NCBI RefSeq assembly: GCF_000192795.1
Contig: NW_007360616.1
Location: 56,562-120,561 of the forward strand
From: Vavraia culicis subsp. floridensis
Taxonomy: Eukaryota; Microsporidia; Pleistophoridae
Direction: 5' to 3'
DNA length: 64,000 bases
The notes under the pieces are model-generated. The model was not told the origin of the DNA, searched no databases, and saw only the letters and a list, made by a program, of their open reading frames with translations. Position numbers and translations under genes: made by a program. Position 1 is the first letter of the stretch. Each line of letters starts with the position of its first letter. Positions 45,197-55,880 of the stretch are shown one piece after another.

Positions 45197-46055
45197 CGGT
45201 TGGGGTCAGGCCAATATTTTATATATTTAATGTCCTTGTTGTTTCAAACTGAGCGAGTGCAAAATGGTGCGGGCAAACAGATCGAAGTAGAACAAACTCA
45301 ATGGAACGGTAGAATGCGAACTGTTAACGTTCAATTGTACACGCCGCCCAGTTGTGCATACTATGCTCTGTAATGAAATGCTCATATTTTCGTTTTTGTA
45401 TTAATTAAACATTTGCAATTTTGTCATCTTGGGATGAATGTATCACAGGACTGTGTACCATTCTGTAAAGGAACTACAGCGATAAAACATATTAAACGTA
45501 AATTGGTTGTAAGGGTTGAAGGTAAGGTGGTGGGAAAATATTTTTGACGAAAAAGCGTAAACAATTCTGCCAGCCCGGTGTTAAGCAATGTACTTTATCT
45601 ACTGTTGGCATCGGGAGTGACAGTTTAAACAGAACAACTAGGACTGTAAGCGGTTTAAACGTACTTTATAAAAAATGCCGTTCTATTAAAAAAGTTTCTA
45701 CTTCATTGTTACTTTTCATAACTGGAGAGCAAAAATCTTTGCTTTGTAACGAAATAACGGGCATAATCTTCTTATTTTACCGTGTAGCATTTGATATGTG
45801 TGATATTCCAGGTATAGAAGTACGTCAAACTTAGTTTAATTTAAAGTTTACAGTAAATCGCCATATTTTAAACTGAGTTCAACCCATCAACTGCATTTGT
45901 AGAGATCCTTGATTTTTCCTGAAAATATTTGCAAATTCTTTTTTCGCCAAAATATATTATTTACTCGACTTGATGCTCCTTACGTTGTATTAGGTAAGAA
46001 AGTCTTCTCCACAACAATTTATATCCCTCCAATCATAACACCCTAGAAATAACCA
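45197..46055. other. Divergent promoter region between GPI13 and BET4
   Basis: About 860 bases shared by two divergent genes. It holds TATAAAA (45217-45223, minus) for GPI13 and ACCCT (about 46040) for BET4. A 96-codon plus-strand frame starting at a TTG (45544) has no recognisable features and is not annotated. Confidence 0.45.
45217..45223 (-). promoter_or_regulatory. TATA box of GPI13
   Basis: TATAAAA on the minus strand lies 27 bases before the ATG at 45196. Confidence 0.5.
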
Positions 46056-47324
46056 ATGATAATTCATAACAAGCAGTCAAGACCGGACAATGAAAACGAT
46101 GATCTAGAGCTTCTCTTCAATCTGAAAGCAAATCACACATCAAAAGAAGACTTGGTACATCTTTTACAGCTCATGCCCGATGATTATGCGCTGGTCAGCG
46201 AGTTGAAGAAATTTGGGTTGGACGGGATGGTAAAGGTAAGTGAGAAACTGCTCGCCATGAATGTAAAAGGTTATAGCGCATGGTATTATAGAGAATGGGT
46301 AATGAGGAAGTGTGCTGGTAGTTGCCGTGAAAAGATGCCAGACGAAGCTAAAGGAAGACAAACGTGTGATGATTGGTGGGATGGTGCCAAGCTTACAACG
46401 ATCATTGGTAACACGTCAAAAAAGGAACAAACTGCACCCGAAGAACGCAGAGAATTGCTGTTAATCAGGCAGCTGCTCGTTTACGACAGCAGAAATTTTC
46501 ATTGCTGGAAGTATCTGCTATCGATGAACAAAACAACCGAGTTTGCCACGTTTTGTCTTAAAAATGACATTCAAAACTATTCAGCACTTCATTACGTCCG
46601 GGACCACGGACTGACGTATTGGAACGGACTCGTTGAAGCACAAAATGAGGGCATGTTCTACAAAATGAAGTATCCGAAAGCGTTTAGGATGCGAATAGTG
46701 CGATCAGAAAGCAGATATGACTTTGCTTTTCTATTTAGAGAACTGTTTTATGGAAGCATACTGTGGGAAGGAAGATCCCTGGCACTGAACGGTGAGATAT
46801 TTTACGAAATCAAGAATGTGAGCACCGATAGGGTGTACACGCAGCTAAAATGTGACAAATGGTCATACTCTGGTTGGTTACAGTGGGGACACGGTGATTG
46901 CGGAGATGTGAATGTAATTGTTGAAGGTCCGTGTATGGGTTGTGATGAAAGGATTGCTGGCGAACCGTGCAGTTGTAAAAAGAAAAGCAACGGCGTAAGC
47001 TCAGGCGGTAATTGGAAAGGAATCAGAGGCGAGCGCAGTAATTTCAAGCAGCAAAAACACGAATCTGAATCTTCCAGCTGTTCATGTGATGACCATATCA
47101 TAACAGCGGTGTACGAGAAGGAAAAGGTGGTGCTTAACGATCTGAAGGGCACAAACAGGTTTTTACTGGTACGTCTGTTGGAGCGTATGAGGTGTCACAG
47201 GGCAATGATGAAGAACAAGTTGAAGGAGTTGGACGGGATGAGAAAAAATTTCTATGAAATTATTAATTGGTGGGAGGTTGATGTTCATGATGGTTTACAG
47301 TACAATAGAAGGAATAAACAGTGA
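46056..47324 (+). CDS. BET4: Rab geranylgeranyltransferase alpha subunit
   Basis: A 422-aa protein of the protein prenyltransferase alpha family. The alpha repeats are visible: MNVKGYSAWYYREWVM, YDSRNFHCWKYLLSM and NDIQNYSALHYVRDH match the NxxxYxxWxxR pattern of PPTA repeats. With its beta subunit it attaches geranylgeranyl groups to Rab GTPases at their C-terminal cysteines. The second half (from about residue 230) is less typical and includes a cysteine-rich insert (CMGCDERIAGEPCSC) and a polar low-complexity stretch. The order and wording of the repeats fit BET4/RabGGTase alpha better than RAM2, but farnesyltransferase alpha is not excluded. A CCC motif lies about 15 bases before the ATG. 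No intron is evident, although a GTAAGT occurs inside the coding frame near 46235. Confidence 0.82.
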   Translation: MIIHNKQSRPDNENDDLELLFNLKANHTSKEDLVHLLQLMPDDYALVSELKKFGLDGMVKVSEKLLAMNVKGYSAWYYREWVMRKCAGSCREKMPDEAKGRQTCDDWWDGAKLTTIIGNTSKKEQTAPEERRELLLIRQLLVYDSRNFHCWKYLLSMNKTTEFATFCLKNDIQNYSALHYVRDHGLTYWNGLVEAQNEGMFYKMKYPKAFRMRIVRSESRYDFAFLFRELFYGSILWEGRSLALNGEIFYEIKNVSTDRVYTQLKCDKWSYSGWLQWGHGDCGDVNVIVEGPCMGCDERIAGEPCSCKKKSNGVSSGGNWKGIRGERSNFKQQKHESESSSCSCDDHIITAVYEKEKVVLNDLKGTNRFLLVRLLERMRCHRAMMKNKLKELDGMRKNFYEIINWWEVDVHDGLQYNRRNKQ

Positions 47325-48331
47325 AATGTGTTTATTAATTCACATTGTGGTGGAGTAAGTAGCCGATCTGTGGTAATATTGGCAGTTCGTTGTAGTTAGC
47401 ATTCCTATAAAAAATATTTATAGTTTGTGTCCTATGTCTACGTTAGACATGCTGAACAACAAGAAAGGTGTAGTTTATCGATGATATTTCTAAATGCGAG
47501 GAGGATAAGAGTAAAATGTGTGGCATTTACTTCGGAAGTGCTAATTATGGATCGAATACCAAACATGTTTTCTTTGCTACGTAGTAGGTTTTTAGGAATT
47601 ATCTTTTTTTGAAAATTCTTGGAAAGAAGCGTTTTTGAAGTGCTTCTGGGGATATTGCTCAAACCACGGCTTGTGAGTTAAGGTCATTGCTACGATTGCA
47701 GCATGCCTTTATGTTATGTTGATGATGTACATAAATGTACTAGCAAGCTGGTGCGCTGATTTCGTCTATGAACCAAGGATCAATTATTACGTTCGGTCCA
47801 AGTGGTACAAAAAAGCATGTTGGTTTAAGTTGTTGTAAAAAGATGAATAAATGTACTTTATTTAGAATCATTCTATCCTTTAGACCCTGTAGAGCAATTA
47901 GATGGTGAAGAGCATGTAATACGTTATTTATTGCTTTAGAATACATGATTGGGCACGAATTAGTTAAATGATTCTTCCAAGAATATCATGCTGTGTACTT
48001 TCCTCTGTGGTCAACATCTGAACAAAAAACCTGATGTGAATCATTTGTAAAACTTTTTTACCAACATATTTATTCATGGTTTTGTGTGATGATAGCGAAT
48101 TGCAATAATACTCGTGAACGTGTGTGTAGCATGTATAGATTAATTATTATTGATTATTTGATAGATAGTCCCGCTCCACGGTAATTGAGTTGTGCAAGAT
48201 ATGTTCGTTGGTAAAATACTATACAGTAACGTTGCCGTACGAATTGCTTTCTTTACAATTTCGTAATTTTATTAGATTAAGTGCTAATTTTATTGCCGGC
48301 TGATCAATTCTGGGAAATTGACAAAAACAAC
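47325..48331. other. Intergenic region between BET4 and tRNA-Ala
   Basis: About 1 kb with short frames on both strands (47427-47662, 47740-47946) without supporting features. The Pol III T-run of the tRNA lies at its right edge. Confidence 0.5.
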
Positions 48332-48403
48332 TGGAGAAGCGGGGAACCGAACCCCGGACCTCTTGCGTGCAAAGCAAACATTCTACCACTGAACTACTTC
48401 CCC
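48332..48403 (-). tRNA. tRNA-Ala (anticodon TGC)
   Basis: A 72-nt cloverleaf on the minus strand. The acceptor arms GGGGAAG and CTTCTCC pair with a G3-T70 wobble, the universal alanine identity element, and the discriminator base is A. The anticodon loop TTTGCAC gives TGC, reading GCA codons. The T arm is CGGGG-TTCGGTT-CCCCG. No intron is present. A TTTTT run follows within about ten bases, suitable for Pol III termination. CCA is not encoded, as normal for eukaryotes. Confidence 0.97.
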
Positions 48404-49444
48404 GCGGAAGCACGATCAAAAGATAATACAAGAAAGCTAAAAATAATGTTGCAAGAACCGATGAAGCGAGATCACAGTACACAAACCTGGTAATAATCAG
48501 CACTTCATAAATGTTAAGGTTTACTATTTCTGCCAGTGCAAACGGGGAATACCTTGATCTCAATAAATGTTACCGTAGGAACCATTCAGAGCACAACCAG
48601 ACTCAATAGCCCATTAATTACGTTTTTCTTCAGAGGGGTCGCAAGTCCTTAACATCGAATTTACTTACCATAGTTCCTTTTTATCAACGTTCAAAGTTAT
48701 TTATTGCATCAGTCTGCTCTGCGTACTGGCATAACCACACTATCATTGCCGATTATTCCTGAGCAAGAGCAATTTCAATTCCTTTTTGCTGTCATACTTT
48801 AATTCGTACCATTAGAAGCCCTATTTAAGCTAAAATTTTACGGAACAGGTATTAGCGTGCAAGAACATGCTTTGAACACAATTACTACGGTGATATTGAA
48901 GTCAATGCATAGGTTTAGTTTTTTCATATTGGAAATGGTTATTATCTTCTCGGTGGAAACATGCGCTGTTTTTACGATCACTTTGACTTCAAACACTCAT
49001 TCTCGCGTCAAGGAGAAAGCATATCGACGTAGAGTGCAAATGTTGAACTAAATAAAAAGTGTTGAACGCATCGATTCCGGCCACTTATTAAATATTTTGC
49101 CTTCAACTGCGTGCAACTGAGCTTGATGCATCAAACGTCCAAATACTGTTTCTTTGACCATATTGCTTATTTTTCTCTTCATACAACATCCAAACAAACG
49201 CAATTTTCTGGTCTGCTAGCCTTTAGTTCATGGATGATCTGCTGTTCATACTCCGTATTATCAGCGATTGCAAGTCATTTTTAATATTTTATGGTAAATA
49301 CCAATGAGATTGCGTAGATGCACAATCTAAAGATCTAAACACGCAGAACGACTGTGACAGCAGCTTATTACTAAAACAAATCATATTAAGCACAGCTAAC
49401 CACTCTCTCACTATGGAAGTGATGGCACTACGCTGACATTTCTT
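48404..49444. other. Intergenic region between tRNA-Ala and the WOPR gene
   Basis: About 1 kb. A 48-codon frame from an ATG at 48905 to 49051 starts with a hydrophobic stretch (FFILEMVIIFSVETCAVF) and ends basic. It could be a tiny secreted peptide but has no promoter motif at the usual distance, so I do not call it. Confidence 0.4.
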
Positions 49445-49450
49445 TATATA
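49445..49450 (+). promoter_or_regulatory. TATA box of the WOPR gene
   Basis: TATATA lies 25 bases before the ATG at 49470. Confidence 0.45.
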
Positions 49451-49469
49451 CTCGTGTCATCGGCATGCT

Positions 49470-50129
49470 ATGATAAACCACGAGAGTTATTTCGGATGCA
49501 TGCACAAACTGTCGCATTATCTGTCGTTGTTTCAGCTCGCTGTCAATCGCGAGGTTCCAACGCTTAAAAAGCGTCTAAACGACACAGAAAAAGACATGAT
49601 ACGTGCGGGCAGCACGTACATATATTCGGAGAGCGAAAGCGGTATTAGAAGATGGACAGACAATTTGTCATGGACACCCTCGCGTGCAAGTAACGAATGC
49701 GTATTCTACCAGGAGATTGCCAGCCACACCCAGCCGATGCTAAAGAAAGTGGTAACTGCCACGATCGACAAGAACAAGTGGCACATTGTGAACTACAGCA
49801 CGGTGAACGACGAAATAACGGGCACATGCTGTGCAAAATACCAGGCGGTGCACGATGTGCCCGTCACACACAACATTGTTATTAAAGCAAAGGTTCGGTG
49901 CAGCAGGAATACACTTAGAAGATCGCTGAGCAGAAATTACGTGAGGAACAGGACCGAAAAGATCTACAGCTTTGTGGATGAGAGCGAGCTGTTCGGGAGA
50001 CGGTTGAACATGAAAGTGTTGGCGAACAAAAACTATTTGTATAGAAGAAAGAGTGAAGAGACGGAAACAGATGAGAACGAGAATAATGAGTATGATACCT
50101 TTGACTATGAGCGTTCTTGTTATGATTAA
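49470..50129 (+). CDS. WOPR-domain (Gti1/Pac2 family) transcription regulator
   Basis: A 219-aa protein with the fungal WOPR DNA-binding fold. The first half has VNREVPTLKKRLNDTEKDMIRAGS, then YIYSESESGIRRWTDNLSWTPSR, close to the family pattern of a basic helix followed by SGIKRWTDGxxWSPSR. The second half (LKKVVTATIDKNKWHIVNY) matches the second WOPR lobe. In fungi these proteins (Wor1, Ryp1, Gti1) act as master switches of cell form and virulence. The C terminus has YSFVDESELFG and an acidic tail. It is small, being little more than the domain itself. The N-terminal 20 residues are hydrophobic-aromatic, but I read them as part of the domain. Nuclear location and role are inferred from the family. 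Confidence 0.85.
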   Translation: MINHESYFGCMHKLSHYLSLFQLAVNREVPTLKKRLNDTEKDMIRAGSTYIYSESESGIRRWTDNLSWTPSRASNECVFYQEIASHTQPMLKKVVTATIDKNKWHIVNYSTVNDEITGTCCAKYQAVHDVPVTHNIVIKAKVRCSRNTLRRSLSRNYVRNRTEKIYSFVDESELFGRRLNMKVLANKNYLYRRKSEETETDENENNEYDTFDYERSCYD

Positions 50130-51310
50130 AAACGGTTTGATACAGTCTATTTAGCAGCTTTGGTGTCCAAGAGAACGGGCAGACAGGATTTGATATATGC
50201 AGTGTTGTAGGCCGAGAATTGATCGCTTTGAGGAGTGGTCTAGTGTAAATTAAATGAGGAGTGGCATTTTATTCAATGTTAGAATGGCGCGTATTTCAAA
50301 TGCACCTGATATAAAACACGTTACCTGGCAGACACATCGCTTATAAAGCAAGTGATTAGTACGGCAAGTTCACCGTTCTTTAATATTGGTAAATCTTAAC
50401 GTTTATCAAATCTGATACTTAGCATTCATACAATTCTATTATAACGGTATTCTTGGCAGATAATAAGCAACCTATTACGTTCTGAACTACATTTCCGTTT
50501 GTAAAATTCGTTAGAGTTGCACAAATGCAAACGTATACTTAAAATGGATGTGGTATTACGGTAAAAAGATTCCTTCTTCAGTAGTAGAGGAGCAGCTGTG
50601 TCATATTTGACCATACTTGTTACTTAACTATGAACTAGTTATGTTTTTACCGATTCTATCCCTATTTAAGATCAATAATGGCTACATAGCCATGAAAGGA
50701 AGATAATATAGTTCAAAAAATATTAAGGAATGGTATAAATACACAGATTGAACAACAGTAAATTATTGATTTATTAAGATTTAATGTAAAAATTTATAGA
50801 TGAAGATGCAAATGAAGGCTGCTATGACGTGAAATGCAACAAAAGAGTGTGATGACGATGTGTTAAGGAATTTTATCGTCATTTAGGTGTATTTTGATTC
50901 TTTTGTGCGCTTATAAGAGTTGTCTCTCGCTGTGCAATAGAGGTAAATCTTTCACAGATCAGGTGCATATTTCTGAGAGGACTACTGAACATCCCGTCAT
51001 TTTAGAAAAGTGTAATAGCATGCTTTCGCTAACATTCATTTGTAACAAAGTCTTGTATTAATTGAACAAGGCCAACACACAGTTCGAATATGCTGTGTTT
51101 GTTATATTGTGAGCTAAAAACTAAATTAATTAATTACAAGAATGATCTAAACTTGCCGATAAATTTGATGATATACTAAAATCAAACGTATTTATAAGAA
51201 TCAAATCACGTTTCGTACCTTTGAACCGGCTAATCATATTGGATGCAGACATTTTTATTTTATTTCTTGGTTCTGTAGCTTTTCTATCCTTTTTACTCTC
51301 ACTTTTCCTC
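50130..51310. other. AT-rich intergenic region
   Basis: About 1.2 kb with no convincing frame, RNA gene or repeat. Confidence 0.5.
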
Positions 51311-52033
51311 CTATTCTGCTATAGCAGGAAGAACGAACGGAGTAAAATGTTGAAAATGTTGTTCAAAAGCAAAATCTGACATCGATCTGCAGATTCTATA
51401 ACATTTTTCCATTTCTTTTAAGAAATCACTCGTTATTAAATCCTCTTCTAATAAAAATTGGCTGAAATTATCGTTATTCCGTATCACAAACAGCTTCATA
51501 AACTTAGACAAATCAAACAAATACGTTATGAATGTTCTGTAGAGTCGTAAATTATTTGTTTCTAGCCCTGACAGAGTGGTTAAACATGATATAATTTCGT
51601 AATGATATCGTTTAACCTCCTGAATATTTTGGTAGAGCGGTGTGAGAAAAATCATAGAGGACTCAGGTCCACTTAATACACTGTAATTCGCTAGTCCTGT
51701 GTATTTAAGCTGCATAAATTCCATATCAATCTCCCTATACTTTGTGAAAAGAATATTTGGGATATTTTCTAGTGCGCGATTTTCCCTTAGTGTCGCAATT
51801 ATTTCTATGATGCTATCATAAGCATTCAATACATTTCCAAACGAGTCGTTAAACGGATATGTAGCGTACTTAATATTAAGAATTAAGCTCGATAGATGTT
51901 TATTCACGTAAAAACGGTCCCATTGAACCTTGTCATCCAATTCATACAAGTGTTTTGTACCAAACCACTGTGTATCAGACGATAAAACGAAGCCAAAATG
52001 ACATAATAATATGATAGTAACGATTATAACCAT
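51311..52033 (-). CDS. Predicted secreted 240-aa helical protein
   Basis: No family is recognised. Residues 1-19 (MVIIVTIILLCHFGFVLSS) are a clean signal peptide. The mature part is helical with regular leucine/isoleucine spacing (YDSIIEIIATLRENRALENI; TFITYLFDLSKFMKLFVIR) and two late cysteines. Composition and size resemble the 256-aa secreted protein at 61493-62263, though I cannot align them convincingly. A TATAAG lies 34 bases before the ATG, slightly further than usual. It is in a gene-poor region and is likely a lineage-specific secreted protein; function is unknown. Confidence 0.75.
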   Translation of the reverse strand: MVIIVTIILLCHFGFVLSSDTQWFGTKHLYELDDKVQWDRFYVNKHLSSLILNIKYATYPFNDSFGNVLNAYDSIIEIIATLRENRALENIPNILFTKYREIDMEFMQLKYTGLANYSVLSGPESSMIFLTPLYQNIQEVKRYHYEIISCLTTLSGLETNNLRLYRTFITYLFDLSKFMKLFVIRNNDNFSQFLLEEDLITSDFLKEMEKCYRICRSMSDFAFEQHFQHFTPFVLPAIAE

Positions 52034-54346
52034 TTTATGGGTTGCATATCTCTTGTTTCATCTTATAGCATACCATTATAGCAATAATTCACATTAGGAA
52101 ACTTGCTCAAGAAGCTCTTACAAGAGGAAGAATCAACACCAGGTCAGATTACTAGTCTGAACTTGAGAACATATATCGATAAACTAGGGTCAATGTATTC
52201 ATAAAGTGTCCAGTTCAAAGCATTCATATCGATTTGCTCAACTAAGCTGTAATCGGAATGACTCACGTCATGGATACTTCATTTTGGGTACGAATTTAAA
52301 AAATTAACTTATAACAACACATTTCTAGTGTAACATTTTTAATCCTTTCGTACCATTTATATTTTTCGTTAAGCATTATTTTGGTAAGTTTTTTCAGCTT
52401 ACCGTGTATTTTAAAGCGTAATTAAACGAAGATTTTTGCTCAGAAAAAGAATACTTTGCGTTCAAATCCCTAATTAACCAATCGAAATATCTTACTACGC
52501 TTATTACCACTTAATTTAGTCCTATTTTTATACCATCATTTTTTAATATAAAAATGACGTCCAAAGGCGGATTGACCGGTTCGGGAATAAATCAAAAATT
52601 TATATTTTTGCACAAAACAAAGAGTTACAGGTTGTTCTGTAGTTCGTTTTTTCTCAGAAACGCTCAACTATCGTACAACATTCAAATTAAATGATTACCA
52701 ACAGAAATTGATTCATCAACCCTTATTGAAAGATTTTAAGCAAGTAAAAAAACATGACATGTTAAAGAATTGAAAGATCAGTTAATAGATTAAAAAACTT
52801 TATTCTGTTTTATAAACAGAAATAATGCAGCTAGTAAAATAAACAGTTGATAATTCACATATACCATTTATAGAATATATCACAATAGTGCTTTTGTGTA
52901 AATTCGAACCACTCGGATATCGTTGTAAAAATAAAATAAAAATATGGAAACTGATATAATGAAATTAGCTTTTTGTTTTGGGTTATAATTATTGTAGGGA
53001 AATCTTTTATTCGTTGTTTGTATTAGAGATTCATCATTTTATAAGATGTCTTCTTTCCAACTATTTTTGGATCCAGTGTATTTTTTGATGATGCTACAAA
53101 GTCAACTTTGGATTCAAAGCAATGTGCCCTACTTATGTATGATCTGTTTGTTAAGAACATTCTTTGTAGCCGAAATAATTTGCTTCCTAGCAGTATATTT
53201 ATACTACCAATATATTTCATTTGTCCAGGAATTGGCTTTTACCAGCTGAATATAAAGAGCTTTTCCAAAGTCTTTGATGAGAATGAAGGTCTGTACTGAT
53301 CCTACTGAACATATTATTAATATTTAATGATGCTGATACGAATAAGTTAAGCCGATAAGCGAGTAACAATTAAACTAATTTGTGCATTTATAGCGATCTG
53401 TTCTCAGTGTGCAGGAATGGAAATGTACATTGTAGGATTGGGTGTAAGAACATTTAAGTGTCAGATATAAACGCAATTTACAATAAAATACCGGACAGAT
53501 GTGTCCTCTTTGATCATATGTTTGAACGGATTGATGATAATTCCAAAGAAGCACATGGCAGGAAGGAAAATTATAGTACAAGGCAGGGAAGCTTCAAATA
53601 GACAATACATAATAAATTGAATCTGGTCAATCATTTCCTGTAAAAAACTAGCATGTGATTGATCATCATCGCAACCATATCAGTGGATGGATCAGCTGCG
53701 AAATAAAAGAACACCAAAAAATATTTCAGTATTCTTGTGATAAATTTAATAGCATCACATGTCAATCACAGGCATGTTTGTCGGTACCTAAGGTGTTATT
53801 TCGTATTAATTTTACGAGTGCGTAATTTGTTAATTTTTACGATTTTCTCTTGGAGCATCTCATCGTTTTCAGACATTGTGAGGTATAAAATGATACGTTA
53901 TCGATTCTGTTTCTCACAACAGAATAAAAAGCAATTGCGTAACCAATTCATCGGCAGGAGACGAAAGATTATTGATGTGTTATTGCAACGGTGTTACAAC
54001 AATTACTTCCTTTACTATTCATATATGATACGTTTCTTGCCTTCTTGTATCTGTGATAATACCGAATGAGAGCAGTTTGGTTCAATTGATTTGTAATCAA
54101 CAATTTGCTAAAAACTAAGCGAATTGGTTCTGTGACCAAAATTGAAAGTTCTTATACTGAAAAGGTGCCTTGGAATGAAACTTGTTGTGTAAAGCGATTT
54201 ATGTTCGTGGAAACTTTCTCATAAGCGCAAATTAATAAAGTATAATTGAAATGCGGCGAAAAGAACGCTTCATTTCTGTCGCTCAGCTAAAATGGTTGAA
54301 AGTTCTTCTGATAGAATCGAATAGATCACTTTAACAAAACTAAAAA
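52034..54346. other. Gene-poor AT-rich region with a Helitron-type end
   Basis: About 2.3 kb. It contains the hairpin and CTAG end at 52805-52834. Two overlapping plus-strand frames at 53046-53299 encode helical, aromatic-rich sequence in different phases and might be a decayed secreted-protein gene. The frame at 53737-54069 has no support. Confidence 0.45.
52805..52834 (+). mobile_element. Helitron-type 3' terminus without coding capacity
   Basis: A perfect hairpin CTGTTT-TAT-AAACAG (52805-52819), then 11 bases, CTAG (52831-52834) and T. It closely matches the end at 28131-28161 and shares the AATARYGCAGCTAG core. No helicase sequence lies on its left, so it would be a non-autonomous element whose 5' end I cannot place. 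Confidence 0.55.
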
Positions 54347-54354
54347 TATAAAAG
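54347..54354 (+). promoter_or_regulatory. TATA box before the broken secreted gene
   Basis: TATAAAAG lies exactly 27 bases before the ATG at 54374. Confidence 0.45.
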
Positions 54355-54373
54355 AGAAGAAATTCTAAGAATT

Positions 54374-54630
54374 ATGGGATGTATAAGATTTTTTACCATG
54401 ATCAGTTCTGTGTTTTTGATGAACAGAAAATTGTTAAGAGCGGTTGCAAAGCTGAAATAGGAATCGACTTTCAGGCAGTTAAAGAGCTTTCTGAGAAGTG
54501 TTTGCTTGCCAAAGAAAGTACTTTCCTTACTGATGCATATATAAAGAAAGATCTGGCAGAACAGTTTCACAGTACTTCAGGAGATGATGCGAGTTCCAAA
54601 ACAGGTTATAACACGGAGAGCCTACGGTAA
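54374..54630 (+). pseudogene. Frameshifted small secreted-protein gene
   Basis: The ATG at 54374, placed 27 bases after a TATA box, opens a signal-peptide-like frame (MGCIRFFTMISSVFLM) that stops at 54460. Another phase is open from 54379 to 54630 and encodes charged helical sequence (IDFQAVKELSEKCLLAKEST) of the kind seen in secreted proteins here. A single indel between about 54420 and 54460 would unite them. Either the gene is dead or the assembly has an indel error. Confidence 0.45.
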
Positions 54631-55863
54631 CTAATAGTAGTGGTCTAACATCACCTACTGCGGAGCGCGCATCTAGTTCTTGACTGAGTATATTGAGTAA
54701 TTGGAACTAAAAATAAGTTTAGGTAGCATGTTTAACATCCAAGTATTTTTTAATTTATGTTTTTTCCGTCGCTCTCACCAACGATGCACCAATTATTTAC
54801 ACGACATTTCGTCAACATCTGCAAAAATACAATGTGGTACAAAAATTAGTTTGTTCTAACAGTTCCACGGATAAATGTAAATATGTGATGTGGAAGTGCC
54901 TTTTCTGCTGCATAGAAACCTTTCAACACATGATTATGTCGAAAACCCTGTTCCCTCATTATGACAGCAATACCTCTTCAGTGGTCATACATGCTGTAAG
55001 TCCATGATGTTGTTGATTAATATTCTTCTCTAAGCATTTTTATCGAAAGTAGCACTTCAAGATTGTTTGTATTTTTGCTCCTCTCCGCTCGTATTTTCCG
55101 AACAAACCGTTCGTATCAAATGCTCCGTCTCGCATGTAAATACGTCTCTTTGCATTCTTGTACATTACGGCACGTGATCTGGCAGCACAAGATACCAACA
55201 ATTCTCCACCATGCGTATAAATGATTTACAACACATTTTAATTCTCCAATATTCCACAATAATATAAAATTAGCTATTGCTAACAATTTTTGAAATATTA
55301 TTTTACTCGAACACCGGTACCTAACTGTTCTGTGCTTTCTGAGGATGGCCAAAAAATTGGTAAAAATGTGTTTATTTGGATGAGGTTACCATGTGAAGTG
55401 ATAAATTAAATATATTTGTTTTTAAATTGGTAAAAATTGTGTTTTGAAAATATAATTAATTACTAATAAAATGAAATTTGTGTCTGTTCGTATGCATTTG
55501 AATGATAGTTCCGCCAAATTTTACTGTTTTTAACCAAAAGATCACCATCAATCAAAAAATTTTCTCCAGTGCATTTATGTTACTTGTACATGTTAAATAC
55601 CAGCAATAAATGTATAATTTCGCTATTTTTGAGACATTCATTTCAATTTTCAGCAACGCGCCATTGCTTGTTGTACAGTGTACCGATTACTGGGTCACAA
55701 TATTTGTCTAAGAAGGTAGTTTTGCTGTAACAGCCACTTCTACGCTGTTCTTGTGAAGCGAGCTGGTGCCTTTCCTTAACAGTGATGTTTCTTCTCTTGC
55801 GGTCAAACCATGAATCACGATCAAAACAACACGAGCTAACACAAATTGTGTTTCACACCAAAG
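54631..55863. other. AT-rich intergenic region
   Basis: About 1.2 kb with no convincing gene; the minus-strand frame at 55116-55352 lacks features. I see nothing else. Confidence 0.5.
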
Positions 55864-55870
55864 TATAAAA
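55864..55870 (+). promoter_or_regulatory. TATA box of the 203-aa secreted protein gene
   Basis: TATAAAA lies 17 bases before the first ATG (55881) and 29 before the fifth-codon ATG (55893). The usual spacing favours 55893. Confidence 0.45.
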
Positions 55871-55880
55871 AAGGATTGAA

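Noticed and set aside
45544..45834. 96-codon plus-strand frame
   Set aside because: Starts at TTG, has no recognisable domain and no promoter motif.
46232..46240. GTAAGT inside BET4
   Set aside because: Lies in frame in conserved coding sequence with no TAAT-AG acceptor following; not an intron.
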